Shown piece by piece: positions 37,665 through 46,713 of a DNA stretch of 64,000 nucleotides. How positions within the stretch are numbered: position 1 is the first letter of the stretch; each line of letters starts with the position of its first letter. This DNA comes from Photobacterium atrarenae. GTDB lineage: Bacteria > Pseudomonadota > Gammaproteobacteria > Enterobacterales > Vibrionaceae. Position numbers and translations under genes: made by a program. The stretch is from the NCBI RefSeq assembly GCF_024380015.1, contig NZ_CP101508.1, positions 3,286,902 through 3,350,901 of the forward strand. Direction: 5' to 3'. Below the pieces are notes generated by a model, which did not search any database, was not told where the DNA came from, and saw only the letters and a list, made by a program, of their open reading frames with translations.

Positions 37665-38198
37665 TTACTCCTTGTCGAAATCGTCAAAATCCATGTTTTC
37701 AAATTTATCCAGCAAATCGTCTTCCTGGCTCGGCGCCGTTTCGACCACCACTTCGGCTTCGTCGTCTTCCAACAGGCCCAGCTGGCTCATCAGCTGCTCA
37801 ATCCGATCCAGTTTCTGGTCCACCTGCTTTTGCAGCCCGGCGCCCAGCTTCTCACCGGCTTCGATGCGATCGAGCAATACCATCAACTGGGCATCATTTT
37901 CCAGCATCGCCAGCTCCTGCTCGGCGCTGAGACGGCGATCTTTCTTGGTCATCGGCTTCTTGGCCTCAACGATCAGCGGCACCGGCTTCTTACTGCCATG
38001 GCGCGGATCTTTGGCCCGCCCCTGGCTGCGGCCATTGACCACTGCCGCGTCGGAGTGACGGCTGCCGGACTTCAGGCCTTTGCGCTTGCGTGCTTTTTTG
38101 CGCAGGCGACCATCCTGATCATGCTGGCTGGTCGATTTCGGGGTCAATACAGCCGGGCCTTCTGAGCCCGGTTTACGGCTCTTTTTCTTACGGGTCAT
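37665..38198 (-). CDS. yihI: Der GTPase-activating protein YihI
   Basis: A 177-residue cytoplasmic protein with a very basic N-terminal half (MTRKKKSRKPGSEG; RLRKKARKRKGLKSGSRH) and an acidic C-terminal end (LLDKFENMDFDDFDKE). This polarity is characteristic of YihI, which stimulates the GTPase activity of Der/EngA during late 50S assembly. The ATG overlaps the stop of the upstream methyltransferase gene (TAATG). It precedes DUF2489 in a compact minus-strand operon, close to engB, another ribosome biogenesis GTPase. Confidence 0.9.
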   Translation of the reverse strand: MTRKKKSRKPGSEGPAVLTPKSTSQHDQDGRLRKKARKRKGLKSGSRHSDAAVVNGRSQGRAKDPRHGSKKPVPLIVEAKKPMTKKDRRLSAEQELAMLENDAQLMVLLDRIEAGEKLGAGLQKQVDQKLDRIEQLMSQLGLLEDDEAEVVVETAPSQEDDLLDKFENMDFDDFDKE

Positions 38199-38839
38199 TA
38201 CTGGGTTTTCCTCAGCAAAATTACATCATTTCCAACAAATTCTACATTCAGGCCATCTCGCCGGGCCAGAAAGCGAAACGTTTCGCGGCTGAAAAAGCTC
38301 ACGTGGGTTGGGTCGTTCTTGTAGTGCCAGCTTGCAAAAGCATCGGCATCTGTCGCCAGCTTGGTCATCAGGCCCAGCCATCCGCCGGGCCTGACCATGT
38401 CGCGCAACAGCGCCCATTCCTTCGCTGGCGTGTAAAAGTGTTCGATCGCCTCGGTACAGGTGACAAAATCATAGGTCCGCGCCAGTACCGCCGGCTCGTT
38501 GGCAAAATACGGATCGTAAATCGCCATCTGGTGTCCCATCTCTGACAGCATTACCGACAGCGTCGGGCCGGGACCGCAGCCAAAATCCAGCCCGGACCGT
38601 GATGCAGGCCCCAGCCGCTCGGCCAGCGGCGCCGCCAGGCGGCTGAGAAACCGTCGGTAGCCCTGATCCGCCGGGTTGTTCTCATGCTGATCATAGACCG
38701 CCTTTTCCTCATCCGGGGCCAGCAGCGCCGCCGGATCGGCAAATATCAACGCACAATCCCGGCAACGGAAATAAGCGCGCAGACGATCTTCAAAAAACGC
38801 CTCAGCCGACGGGCAATGGCACAGCGGGCAGGTGTGCAT
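38198..38839 (-). CDS. Class I SAM-dependent methyltransferase with N-terminal zinc-ribbon-like cysteines
   Basis: A 213-residue protein beginning MHTCPLCHCPSAEAFFEDRL and then YFRCRDC, giving CPLC and CRDC pairs that could bind zinc. The methyltransferase core follows: SAM motif I LDFGCGPGPTLSVM (about residues 84-97), motif II DPYFANEP and a Methyltransf_23-like CTEAIEHF. The substrate is unknown. The gene heads a minus-strand set with yihI and DUF2489, overlapping yihI by one base, which points to a translation or RNA-related role only by association. Confidence 0.78.
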   Translation of the reverse strand: MHTCPLCHCPSAEAFFEDRLRAYFRCRDCALIFADPAALLAPDEEKAVYDQHENNPADQGYRRFLSRLAAPLAERLGPASRSGLDFGCGPGPTLSVMLSEMGHQMAIYDPYFANEPAVLARTYDFVTCTEAIEHFYTPAKEWALLRDMVRPGGWLGLMTKLATDADAFASWHYKNDPTHVSFFSRETFRFLARRDGLNVEFVGNDVILLRKTQ

Positions 38840-38970
38840 GTCTTCCTTTCTCCTTCGCGCCGAACCACCCAGGCTGCCCTGGTCATCCGGCTTAAAATGA
38901 AGCGGCGTATCATAGCAGATCCGAATACGAAATGCGCATATTTGCGCCGCCCTCCCGCAAAACGGGCATG

Positions 38971-38993
38971 AAAAAAGGCAGCCGAGGCTGCCC
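38971..38993 (-). terminator. Intrinsic terminator after the cytochrome c4 gene
   Basis: Read on the minus strand, GGCAGCC pairs with GGCTGCC around a two-base turn and is followed by TTTTTT. It lies about 30 bp beyond the cytochrome stop. Confidence 0.85.
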
Positions 38994-39022
38994 TTATTTC
39001 ACGTATACTGGAAACGGGTTAT

Positions 39023-39640
39023 TTAGTGTAGGCCACCAACGTACTGAGACAGGGCGGTAATTTCTTTATCTGTCAATTTCGCGGCAACCGAGCGCATCAT
39101 CGCGTTCATGTCATTGCTGCGGTCACCGGCACGGAATTTCTCCAGCTGCAGTTTGACATATTCGGCATTCTGGCCGGAAATTTTCGGGAAGCCTGAGAGG
39201 CTTGTACCATTACCGCGCGGACCATGACAGGCTGTACACGCCGCAATACCACGCTCAGCATCCCCGAAGCGATACAGGGTCTGGGCGATTTCAATAGAAG
39301 ACTCCGGCGTCGTGTTGTCAGAAACTGGCAACGAAGCGTAGTAAGCAGCTAGATCCGCCATATCCTGCTCACTCAGAGGCATCGCCATTCCACCCATCAC
39401 CGGATCGTTACGACCTTGCTTTCCACCGGTACTCATCGCCAGCTTGAAATCCTTCAGCTGTTTTTCCAAGTAGCCAGCATGCTGGCCTGCGATTTTCGGG
39501 TATTGCGCCATAATGCTGTTGCCATCTGCTCCATGACAAGCGGCACATGTCGCGGCTTTTGCTTTTCCAGCTTCCACATCTCCCTGGGCCCAGGCTGAGC
39601 AACTGGCAAGAAGAGTCAATATCAGTGCTAATTTCTTCAT
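39023..39640 (-). CDS. Dihaem cytochrome c4
   Basis: A 205-residue periplasmic electron carrier. A signal peptide (MKKLALILTLLASCSAWAQG) is followed by two homologous c-type domains. Haem motifs are CAACH (about residues 32-36, in TCAACHGADGNS) and CTACH (about 135-139, in ACTACHGPRGNG), and each domain has a distal Met (PVMGGMAMPL; NDMNAMMRSV). Cytochrome c4 passes electrons from the bc1 complex to terminal oxidases. Divergent engB and the terminator downstream show it is monocistronic. Confidence 0.93.
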   Translation of the reverse strand: MKKLALILTLLASCSAWAQGDVEAGKAKAATCAACHGADGNSIMAQYPKIAGQHAGYLEKQLKDFKLAMSTGGKQGRNDPVMGGMAMPLSEQDMADLAAYYASLPVSDNTTPESSIEIAQTLYRFGDAERGIAACTACHGPRGNGTSLSGFPKISGQNAEYVKLQLEKFRAGDRSNDMNAMMRSVAAKLTDKEITALSQYVGGLH

Positions 39641-39796
39641 GACATTCCGTTATAATTATTGAGCTTCCAGTACCACAAGTAATGCTCAGTTACATGGTAT
39701 ACAATAAGACCACATAGCGAGCACGGTTTCGCACATTTTACACCATTTCACATAAAAGTAATCAGTCGACTACATGAAGACTTGACGGAGTTAACA

Positions 39797-40465
39797 GTGA
39801 ATCAAACTCTCAACTATAGAAATACCGGCTTTATCACAAGTGCACCGACTATTCGTCACTTGCCAAACGACACAGGCGTTGAGATCGCATTTGCTGGCCG
39901 CTCCAATGCAGGGAAGTCAAGTGCCCTGAACCGGATCACCGATCAGAAAAGTCTGGCCCGGACCTCAAAGACCCCGGGACGCACCCAGCTGATCAATATG
40001 TTCGAAGTGATCCCGGGCTGTAACCTGATCGACCTGCCGGGTTACGGCTATGCCCAGGTGCCGCTGGAAATGAAGCTCAAATGGCAGGAGTCGTTGGGCG
40101 AATACCTGCAAAAGCGCGAGTGCCTGCAAGGCCTGGTGGTGCTGATGGACATCCGCCACCCACTCAAAGATCTCGATCAACAGATGATCATGTGGGCGAT
40201 CGAAAGTCGCCTGCCGGTGCTGGTCTTGTTGACCAAGGCCGACAAGCTGAAAAGCGGCGCCCGCAAGCAACAACTGATGAAAGTTCGCGAGACCGTGAAA
40301 ACCTTTGGCGGCGATGTTCAGGTGGAAGCCTTCTCTTCGCTCAAGGGGATTGGCGTCGATCAGGTGCGCCGCAAACTCGATGATTGGTTTGCCCCGGAGC
40401 TGGAACGCCAGCAGGCACTGCTCGATATGGCCGACACCGGACTCGATACCGACACGCTCGAATAA
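39797..40465 (+). CDS. engB: Ribosome biogenesis GTPase EngB (YihA/YsxC)
   Basis: A 222-residue essential GTPase of 50S assembly. G1 [15 protein letters not shown] (about residues 32-46), switch region [11 protein letters not shown]3 [12 protein letters not shown]4 [11 protein letters not shown] and G5 FSSLKG are present. The frame opens with a TTG at 39782, but the GTG at 39797 has ACGGAG at six bases, which fits the family N-terminus ([17 protein letters not shown]). Its position across a non-coding gap from polA is the same as in E. coli and Vibrio, and that gap holds Spot 42. Confidence 0.95.
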   Translation: MNQTLNYRNTGFITSAPTIRHLPNDTGVEIAFAGRSNAGKSSALNRITDQKSLARTSKTPGRTQLINMFEVIPGCNLIDLPGYGYAQVPLEMKLKWQESLGEYLQKRECLQGLVVLMDIRHPLKDLDQQMIMWAIESRLPVLVLLTKADKLKSGARKQQLMKVRETVKTFGGDVQVEAFSSLKGIGVDQVRRKLDDWFAPELERQQALLDMADTGLDTDTLE

Positions 40466-40474
40466 CCCCCTGTC

Positions 40475-40503
40475 CGGCACTCGTCTTCCCAAGGCGAGTG
40501 CCG
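40475..40503 (+). terminator. Hairpin after engB, possible terminator
   Basis: CGGCACTCG (40475-40483) pairs with CGAGTGCCG (40495-40503). The 3' flank is TTCCTGAA, not a T-run, so efficient intrinsic termination is uncertain. Confidence 0.45.
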
Positions 40504-40704
40504 TTCCTGAACGCACCTTTTCCCGGCTCTTCCGCCGCCCAGCCCCCTTCAAACCACCCTGCGCCTGCCGTATCCAACCCGATGAGCCTGCCCCCAGCCG
40601 GTGTAACAGGCCCGCATTGTTTTGTTATACAAATTAAGGGCGCCGCACATTGAGCAGGCTGGAAGTTTATTACATTTTAATGAACGGAATAGACAATAGC
40701 CGGA
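40504..40704. other. Gap downstream of engB
   Basis: About 200 bp with no supported gene. It separates the engB hairpin from the terminator of the candidate small RNA. Confidence 0.4.
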
Positions 40705-40803
40705 TAAAAAAAAGCCACCTCAAGCGGAGGTGGCGATGTCATGGATGTGCTTGGCAGCCGGCGTGTCAGCCCGCTGGCAAATAACAAATATGAACAAGAA
40801 GCA
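40705..40803 (-). ncRNA. Candidate small RNA between engB and spf
   Basis: On the minus strand a perfect TATAAT (40810-40815) would start a transcript near 40803. About 70 bases later comes a strong intrinsic terminator: GCCACCTC/GAGGTGGC (40727-40734 with 40714-40721) and a run of eight T. There is no ribosome site or plausible reading frame, and the transcript would be about 100 nt. From memory, a conserved Vibrionaceae small RNA (VSsrna24) has been described near spf in Aliivibrio salmonicida, and this may be its counterpart. No convincing -35 is seen. Confidence 0.6.
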
Positions 40804-40815
40804 GTCATGATTATA

Positions 40816-41136
40816 CCGAACCCAAGCCGAGATTAAAGTAATTACTCTAATATTTTTGTTGCACATTGTTTCAAATACACTGCGGCTCAGTTGGCATGGA
40901 TGGCCAGCGTTTACACCGATCCCATCACTTAGTGTTCCTGACGGTAGTCGTTGTTGAAACCCAGATTAGGTAAACACTGCTGATATTCCAGTCAAATTTC
41001 AGAAGATAGAAGAGAAATAACGCATCAACCCGCAGTAGCGCACTGCAGCAGCACATCACCGATCAAGCGTGGGAGAACATCAAGGAAAGCAAACAGAACA
41101 CAACAACAAGCGGGAATGGATTTTTCCGGCGCTGAA
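40816..41136. other. Gap between the candidate small RNA and spf
   Basis: About 320 bp, AT-rich near 40840-40880. I see no gene, no terminator and no recognised operator. It presumably carries the upstream promoter elements of the candidate small RNA. Confidence 0.4.
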
Positions 41137-41240
41137 ATAAAAAACGCCCTGGTCAATCGACCAGGGCGGCTGAATCAGCCAAATCCAATAACGTGAAACA
41201 AAAGGTCTGAAAGATAGAACATCTTACCTCTGTACCCTAC
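41137..41240 (-). ncRNA. spf: Spot 42 small RNA
   Basis: Read on the minus strand, the RNA begins GTAGGGTACAGAGGTAAGAT and continues through TCTATCTTTCAGACCTTTT and GGATTTGGCTGA. It ends in a terminator hairpin CGCCCTGGTC/GACCAGGGCG plus TTTTTTATT. This is nearly the E. coli Spot 42 sequence, including the unpaired regulatory regions. Spot 42 works with Hfq, is repressed by cAMP-CRP, and blocks translation of carbon-metabolism mRNAs such as galK. Its location just downstream of polA is the conserved one. The upstream TACAGT (41248-41253) is a possible -10. Confidence 0.96.
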
Positions 41241-41353
41241 GCCGATAACTGTATATCAATTGCTCAGATTTGAAAAGCCCTTTCTGTAGTTTTTTTTCAA
41301 CATTGCGTAACTAACTTAAATGACAGGTAACTTTACCAGCGATTAATTCGCCT

Positions 41354-41381
41354 AAAAAAATAGCTGGCTCGTGGCCAGCTA
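41354..41381 (-). terminator. Intrinsic terminator after polA
   Basis: On the minus strand TAGCTGGC pairs with GCCAGCTA around a five-base loop and is followed by seven T, about 37 bp after the polA stop. Confidence 0.88.
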
Positions 41382-41417
41382 TACTGATGTTCAGACCCAA
41401 TCCGGAGCCCACACTCC

Positions 41418-44189
41418 CTAGTGGGCCTGCTCCCAGTTATCGCCCTGACCAGCATCGGCGATCAGCGGTACTGCCAGTTCCGCCGCAGATTCCATCAGCT
41501 GACGAATACTGTCCGATACACGCTCGAGTTCAGATTCCTGTACTTCAAAAACAAGTTCGTCATGCACTTGCATCAGCAGGCGAACCCGGTCGGCCGGCTG
41601 CTCACGGATCCACTGATCCACCAGCACCATGGCCCGTTTGATAATATCGGCCGCCGTGCCCTGCATCGGCGCATTGATCGCTGCCCGCTCTGCCGCCTTA
41701 CGGCGCATTCCGTTACGGGATTTGATATCCGGCAGGTAAAGGCGACGACCGAACAGAGTTTCAACATACCCTTTCTCGCTGGCCGAGGTTCGGGTGCTTT
41801 CCATGTATTCCAGCACGCCCGGATAGCGCTCGAAGTACACATTCATATACTCCTGGGCTTCGTTACGGCCCATATCCAGTTGTTTGGCCAGGCCAAACGC
41901 ACTCATGCCGTAAATCAGGCCGAAGTTAATCGCCTTGGCGCGGCGACGCTGCTCACTGGTGACCTCATCAATCGGCAGGCCGAGGATCTCAGCGGCCGTC
42001 GCGGCGTGGATATCCTTGCCGTGGCGGAAGGCATCCAGCAGCGCCTGGTCACCGGACAGGTGCGCCATGATCCGCAGCTCAATCTGCGAGTAGTCGACGG
42101 CCAGGATCTTATAGCCGGTCGGCGCGGTAAAAGCCTGACGGATCCGTCGTCCTTCTTCGTTTCGCACCGGAATATTCTGCAGGTTCGGATCGCTTGAGGA
42201 CAGACGACCAGTCGCCGTTACCGCCTGATGATACGAGGTGTGTACCCGCCCGGTGGCCGGGTTAATCATTTTCGGCAGCTTATCGGTGTAAGTGGATTTC
42301 AGCTTTGCCAGGCCGCGGTATTCAAGGATCAGCTTCGGCAACGGGTAATCCAGCGCCAGCTCCTGCAACACTTCCTCGTTGGTCGACGGGGTACCGGACG
42401 GGGTCTTTTTCACCACCGGCAAGCCCATTTTCTCGAACAAAATCGCCTGCAGCTGCTTGGGTGAGCTGAGATTAAATTCTTCCCCGGCAAGTTCGTAAGC
42501 CTTTTTCTCCAGCTCATCGAGGCGGGCCGCGATTTCAGCCGACTGGGTGCTCAGCTTCATGCTGTCAATCAGTACCCCGGTGCGCTCCATCCGGGACAAG
42601 ACCGGTAGCAGCGGCATTTCAATGGTTTCAAACACCGACTTGAGCTTGTCGTCGGCATTGATTTTCTCGATCAGCAGGTTGTGCAGACGCAGGGTGATAT
42701 CGGCATCTTCTGCGGCATACGGCCCGGCCTGCTCCAGCTCTATCTGGTTAAACGTCAGCTGCTTCTTCCCTTTCCCGGCGATCTCTTCAAAGCTGATCGT
42801 CTTGTGCTCAAGGTAGCGCAGCGCCAGGCTGTCCATATCGTGGCGACCGACCACACTGTTGAACACATAAGACTCCAGCATGGTATCAAAGGTGATCCCC
42901 TGCATGTCGATGTCATAACGCGCCAGGATCGAGGCATCAAACTTGAGGTTCTGACCAACCTTGGCCCGGTTCGGATCTTCCAGCAGCGGCTTGAGCCGGG
43001 CCAGCACCCAGTCGCGATCGAGCTGGGCCGGCGCATCCAGGTAGTCATGGGCCACCGGCACATACGCAGCTTTCCCCTCTTCCACCGCGAACGATACCCC
43101 GACCAGGTTGGCTGTCATGTAGTCCAGGCCATCGGTTTCGGTATCAAAGGCAACCACCTCAGCCGATTGCAGAATTTCCAGCCAGCCATTGAACGAGGCT
43201 TCATCCAACACCGTCTCGTAACCACTGCGATCAATCACCGGGGCCACCGCCTGGGTTTCCGGTACGGCCGCGGCAACACTTTCATCCGCGGCAATCCGGC
43301 CGTCACTGCCGCTCAGCATCTCTTCCAGCCAGCGACGGAACTGCAACTTGCCGAACAGGCGGGTTAGCTCATCAGCATCAGGCTCACCCTTGCGCAGTTC
43401 ATCCGGCGTCACATCCAGCTCGACATCCAGCTTGATGGTCGCCAGCTCATACGAGAGATAGGCCGCTTCTTTGTGCTCGGCCAGTTTCTTCGGCATGGTT
43501 TTCGAGCCGCGGAATCCCAGCGCCGGGATTGCATCGAGGTTGGCATACAGCGCATCCAGGCCACCGACGCCGGTCAGCAATGCCTTGGCGGTTTTCTCGC
43601 CCACACCCGGTACGCCGGGGATGTTATCGACTTTATCGCCCATCAGCGCCAGGTAATCGATGATCAGCTCCGGTCCGATGCCGAACTTTTCCACCACCCC
43701 TTCCGAGTCCATCACCACCCCGGTCATGGTATTGATCAGGGTGATATTCTCATCCACCAACTGGGCCATATCTTTATCCCCGGTACTGATCAGCACCGGC
43801 ATATTGGCTTTCGAGGCCTGGGTCGCCAGGGTTCCGATCACATCATCGGCCTCGACGCCGGACACGGCGATCAGCGGCAAGCCCATGGCGCGGATAATCG
43901 CGTGCAGCGGCTCAATCTGGCCGCGCAGATCATCCGGCATCGGCGGCCGGTGCGCCTTATACTCCGGATAGATTTCATCGCGGAAAGTCTTGCCCTTGGC
44001 ATCAAACACCACGGCAATATGCTCTGTGGAAAACTGGCGTAGCAGGCTGCGCAGCATATTCACCACCCCGTACACTGCGCCGGTTGGCTCACCGTCCGAG
44101 TTCGTGAGGTTCGGTGCCGCGTGATAGGCACGGTAAAGATACGAGGATCCATCAATCAGGATCAGTGGATTTTCTGGAATAGTTGCCAT
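41418..44189 (-). CDS. polA: DNA polymerase I
   Basis: A 923-residue repair and Okazaki-fragment polymerase with three intact domains. The 5'-3' nuclease has [28 protein letters not shown] and [11 protein letters not shown] (about residues 8-260). The 3'-5' exonuclease has the metal motif [11 protein letters not shown] (near 350). The family A polymerase has [29 protein letters not shown] (motif A), [20 protein letters not shown] (motif B) and [11 protein letters not shown] (motif C). Length matches E. coli (928). It ends at its own terminator and lies next to spf. A perfect DnaA box lies about 100 bp upstream. Confidence 0.98.
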   Translation of the reverse strand: MATIPENPLILIDGSSYLYRAYHAAPNLTNSDGEPTGAVYGVVNMLRSLLRQFSTEHIAVVFDAKGKTFRDEIYPEYKAHRPPMPDDLRGQIEPLHAIIRAMGLPLIAVSGVEADDVIGTLATQASKANMPVLISTGDKDMAQLVDENITLINTMTGVVMDSEGVVEKFGIGPELIIDYLALMGDKVDNIPGVPGVGEKTAKALLTGVGGLDALYANLDAIPALGFRGSKTMPKKLAEHKEAAYLSYELATIKLDVELDVTPDELRKGEPDADELTRLFGKLQFRRWLEEMLSGSDGRIAADESVAAAVPETQAVAPVIDRSGYETVLDEASFNGWLEILQSAEVVAFDTETDGLDYMTANLVGVSFAVEEGKAAYVPVAHDYLDAPAQLDRDWVLARLKPLLEDPNRAKVGQNLKFDASILARYDIDMQGITFDTMLESYVFNSVVGRHDMDSLALRYLEHKTISFEEIAGKGKKQLTFNQIELEQAGPYAAEDADITLRLHNLLIEKINADDKLKSVFETIEMPLLPVLSRMERTGVLIDSMKLSTQSAEIAARLDELEKKAYELAGEEFNLSSPKQLQAILFEKMGLPVVKKTPSGTPSTNEEVLQELALDYPLPKLILEYRGLAKLKSTYTDKLPKMINPATGRVHTSYHQAVTATGRLSSSDPNLQNIPVRNEEGRRIRQAFTAPTGYKILAVDYSQIELRIMAHLSGDQALLDAFRHGKDIHAATAAEILGLPIDEVTSEQRRRAKAINFGLIYGMSAFGLAKQLDMGRNEAQEYMNVYFERYPGVLEYMESTRTSASEKGYVETLFGRRLYLPDIKSRNGMRRKAAERAAINAPMQGTAADIIKRAMVLVDQWIREQPADRVRLLMQVHDELVFEVQESELERVSDSIRQLMESAAELAVPLIADAGQGDNWEQAH

Positions 44190-44513
44190 AAAGAGATTCT
44201 TATATCCGGGGGATGAAAGAGTTAGGGCCTTAGAATGCCACGACAGCCGTCAACTGTTAACTGTTGTTGTCCACCTCACCCCGCCAGCCTGTGGATAACT
44301 TTGTTAGTATTTAAAAAATCGAGGTGGATCAAAATTAAAACCAAATCAAACACTTCCAATCAAACCCTTTCTAATCATAAACTTATGAGATCACCTCATC
44401 AGGGATCCTCGATCCTCAAATGATCATTAATTGTGGAAAAAGTTAACAGTTCGATCTGAAATAAGCATATCTTTGAGCAGAAACACGTAAAATTGATGAG
44501 AAAGGAGACCAGC
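44190..44513. promoter_or_regulatory. polA-elbB divergent region with a DnaA box and clustered GATC sites
   Basis: This 324-bp AT-rich gap carries a perfect DnaA box (TTATCCACA on the minus strand, 44290-44298). On its right side at least six GATC Dam sites fall between about 44325 and 44455. No complete -35/-10 pair can be assigned, although a TTGACG on the minus strand near 44248 is a possible -35 for polA. Confidence 0.6.
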
Positions 44514-45164
44514 ATGAAGAAAATTGCAGTTATTTTGAGCGGCTCGGGCGTCTTTGACGGGGCAGAAATCCACGAATCTGTCCTCGCGCTCCTCGCGATC
44601 GAACAGGCTGGTGCCAGCTGGCACTGCTTCGCACCGAACATTGCCCAGCACCATGTGATCAATCATATCAGTGGCGAAGAGATGCCGGAGACCCGCAATG
44701 TGCTGGTTGAGGCCGCTCGGATCGCCCGCGGCAACATTGATGATATCGTCAACCTCAGGGCCGTCGACTATGATGCCCTGCTGCTGCCGGGCGGGTTCGG
44801 GGTCGCCAAGAACCTGTCTGACTTTGCCCTGGCCGGTACCAAGTGCCAGGTCAACAGCGAGGTCAAGCGGGTGTGCCAGGAGTTTGCCCGGGAAGAAAAA
44901 CCGGCCGCCTACCTCTGCATTGCCCCGACCTTGATCCCGACGATCTATGGCGAAGGTGCCCGGGGGACGATCGGCAACGATCCGGACACGGCCAGCGCCT
45001 TTAGCAAGATGGGCGGCGAGCACGTGGTCTGCCCTGTAGATGATTATGTGCTGGATCAACAGCGCAAGATCCTCACCACCCCGGCCTACATGCTGGCGGG
45101 CAGCGTCTCGGAAGCGGCAAGCGGGATCAATAAGCTGGTGCAGGAATTGGTCAAGCTGGCTTAA
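44514..45164 (+). CDS. elbB: ElbB, isoprenoid biosynthesis glyoxalase (DJ-1/PfpI superfamily)
   Basis: A 216-residue cytoplasmic protein of the glutamine amidotransferase/DJ-1 fold, matching E. coli ElbB (217). MKKIAVILSGSGVFDGAEIHESV at the N-terminus is family-specific (residues 1-23), LLLPGGFGVAKNLSDFA contributes the oxyanion region, and the nucleophile is the Cys in YLCIAPTLIP. E. coli ElbB has glyoxalase activity and was linked to isoprenoid synthesis. The real pathway role is unsettled. The ATG at 44514 has AAAGGAG at seven bases; the frame extends seven codons further up. Confidence 0.92.
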   Translation: MKKIAVILSGSGVFDGAEIHESVLALLAIEQAGASWHCFAPNIAQHHVINHISGEEMPETRNVLVEAARIARGNIDDIVNLRAVDYDALLLPGGFGVAKNLSDFALAGTKCQVNSEVKRVCQEFAREEKPAAYLCIAPTLIPTIYGEGARGTIGNDPDTASAFSKMGGEHVVCPVDDYVLDQQRKILTTPAYMLAGSVSEAASGINKLVQELVKLA

Positions 45165-45203
45165 GCGGGCAACATAGATCCGGCGTTGATTTTCCGGGTC
45201 CCA

Positions 45204-45388
45204 GAAAAAGAAAAGGCGGCGCTCCTTGTGGTTGGTCGTCCAACCGGATGCGCCGCTCAGCAGAATTGGTGATTGGTTTTCAGCCCTACACTAAAAACCC
45301 AGACCGTCGCTGAAGTACACTGGAAGCAATGTGAGCAATGTCGTGCCTTCAAACAAGAGAGTGTTTGTGATTCCCTCTCGCTGAGTGC
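45204..45388 (-). ncRNA. ryhB: RyhB iron-stress small RNA
   Basis: Read on the minus strand, CACGACATTGCTCACATTGC followed by TTCCAGT (45313-45339) is the RyhB pairing core, as in E. coli. Upstream are TTGCAT and TATTAT (45395-45400) with a 16-bp spacer, which predicts a start near 45388. The 3' end is a long hairpin (AGCGGCGC/GCGCCGC with an internal GGTTGG/CCAACC arm) and a T-rich tail ending near 45204. The predicted length, about 185 nt, is larger than in enteric bacteria (90 nt) and resembles Vibrio RyhB. RyhB lowers synthesis of iron-using proteins when Fur is inactive. Confidence 0.92.
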
Positions 45389-45391
45389 AAG

Positions 45392-45410
45392 TTAATAATA
45401 ACCATTCTCA
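45392..45410 (-). promoter_or_regulatory. Fur box overlapping the ryhB -10 element
   Basis: On the minus strand, TGAGAATGGTTATTATTAA covers the -10 TATTAT and matches the 7-1-7 Fur motif (TGATAATNATTATCA) partially. Iron-loaded Fur bound here would block transcription initiation. Confidence 0.7.
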
Positions 45411-45429
45411 TTTGAGATGCAAGCTTTTT

Positions 45430-45448
45430 ATTGAGAATTATTGTCATT
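45430..45448 (-). promoter_or_regulatory. Upstream Fur box of ryhB
   Basis: TGACAATAATTCTCA (minus strand, 45432-45446) matches TGATAATNATTATCA at 13 of 15 positions. It is the stronger of the two sites and lies about 40 bp above the -10. Confidence 0.75.
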
Positions 45449-45508
45449 TATTGTGCTCATCGCCGGACACCGCCCAAGCCCCCGGCTGCCACGCAGAAAC
45501 ATTCAGAG

Positions 45509-45952
45509 CTAACCTTCTGATATAAAAAGATCTTTGATGAAATGCAGCCGATAGTCTGCCAAACCATCTTTTTTCTCGAGATGTTCGATTTGATAGCCGT
45601 TTCGGAGCAATAACCGCAGCATCGCCGAAAAACGGTTGCGGGATTTGACCCGCACTTCAACATAGCCCTGCTCACGCATCCAGGTTTCCTGAGCGGTCAG
45701 CAAGGCCTGAGCCACCCCGTAGCCACGCGCCTCGGCCGTCACGCCGCCCAGCCAGCTGTAGAAACAGGTCTCCGACAGGGCGTAGCCAATTTTAATGCCC
45801 ACCGGCTGCCCTTCGATCTCGGCGATCAGAATTAACGACCGATGTCCCTGCAGCCGGGACTGCAATCCCGCTTCATCTGCCGGGTAGGCAAACTCTTCAA
45901 TCTGAGCCAGCACTGCGGCAGCTTCAGCGATACTGGCCTGACGGATTTTCAT
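45509..45952 (-). CDS. GNAT family N-acetyltransferase
   Basis: A 147-residue acetyltransferase-fold protein starting MKIRQASIAEAAAV. The acetyl-CoA-binding motif A is VTAEARGYGVAQALLTAQET (about residues 70-89, R/Q-x-x-G-x-G/A variant GYGVA), followed by VRVKSRNRFSAMLRLLLRNG. The substrate is unknown. The ATG at 45950-45952 has AAGGAG at six bases, while the longer frame begins well upstream without one. ryhB is transcribed in the same direction about 120 bp downstream with its own promoter, so this gene is not expected to read through by design. Confidence 0.82.
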   Translation of the reverse strand: MKIRQASIAEAAAVLAQIEEFAYPADEAGLQSRLQGHRSLILIAEIEGQPVGIKIGYALSETCFYSWLGGVTAEARGYGVAQALLTAQETWMREQGYVEVRVKSRNRFSAMLRLLLRNGYQIEHLEKKDGLADYRLHFIKDLFISEG

Positions 45953-45995
45953 CTTCATCTCCTTCATTGACTTCAACTGTGAGAGGCGCTGGCAC

Positions 45996-46019
45996 AAAAA
46001 AGCCGGCCTCCGCCGGCTT
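45996..46019 (-). terminator. Intrinsic terminator after yhhQ
   Basis: On the minus strand AAGCCGGC pairs with GCCGGCTT around a four-base loop and is followed by TTTTTG, 10 bp beyond the yhhQ stop. Confidence 0.85.
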
Positions 46020-46028
46020 GCGTGTAAC

Positions 46029-46706
46029 TTAGACCAGCTCCCGCTGGGGAGCCCCCTGCGGCGTCAGGGTGGTCAGGCGCTTGATCAGGTAATTCAGCAA
46101 CACACCGTACATCGGCACAAACAGACCTAAGCTGATGATCAGCTTGAAACCATAGTCCACCAGCGCAATTTCCACCCAGTGCTCGGCCATGAACGGATCC
46201 GGGCTATGGTAGAAGGCAATCGCGAAGAACGCCACGGTATCGAGCGCATTGCCAAACAAGGTTGAGCAGCTCGGGGCCACCCACCACTGCTTGCACTGGC
46301 GCAGGCGGTTAAACACTGAGACGTCGAGGATCTGCCCCAGCAGGTAAGCCATAAAGCTGGCAATCGCGATCCGGGCAACAAACAGGTTAAATTCCCCCAA
46401 TTGCGCCATGCCCTGATACTCCCCCTGATAGAAGAGCACCGACAACCCATAGGAAATCGCCAGCGAAGGCACCATGACCCGCAGGATGATTTTACGCGCC
46501 ATCGCAGCGCCGAAAATCCGCACCGTCAGATCGGTGGCCAGGAAAATAAACGGGAAAGAAAAGGCGCCCCAAGTGGTATGGAAACCCAACACGGTAAACG
46601 GCAGCTGGACCAGATAGTTGCTCGACGCAATGATCAGCAGGTGAAAAGCAACCAGAAACGAAAGGGCTTTGCGCTGTTGCGCGAGAGAAAATTGAGACGT
46701 AGTCAT
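46029..46706 (-). CDS. yhhQ: Queuosine precursor transporter YhhQ (VUT family)
   Basis: A 225-residue inner-membrane protein with about six transmembrane helices, in the family that imports 7-deazaguanine precursors of queuosine (preQ0/preQ1). Family features include ASSNYLVQLPF (about residues 27-37), FPFIFLATDLTVRIFG with an intramembrane Asp, and NALDTVAFFAIAFY. Length and topology match E. coli YhhQ (221). The 5' leader contains a candidate preQ1-binding structure whose 3' end carries the ribosome site, which would fit substrate feedback. Confidence 0.92.
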   Translation of the reverse strand: MTTSQFSLAQQRKALSFLVAFHLLIIASSNYLVQLPFTVLGFHTTWGAFSFPFIFLATDLTVRIFGAAMARKIILRVMVPSLAISYGLSVLFYQGEYQGMAQLGEFNLFVARIAIASFMAYLLGQILDVSVFNRLRQCKQWWVAPSCSTLFGNALDTVAFFAIAFYHSPDPFMAEHWVEIALVDYGFKLIISLGLFVPMYGVLLNYLIKRLTTLTPQGAPQRELV

Positions 46707-46713
46707 ATTGAGA

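Noticed and set aside
40384..40653. Open frames running from engB into the non-coding gap
   Set aside because: They are out-of-frame shadows of engB with proline/arginine-rich composition and no ribosome site.
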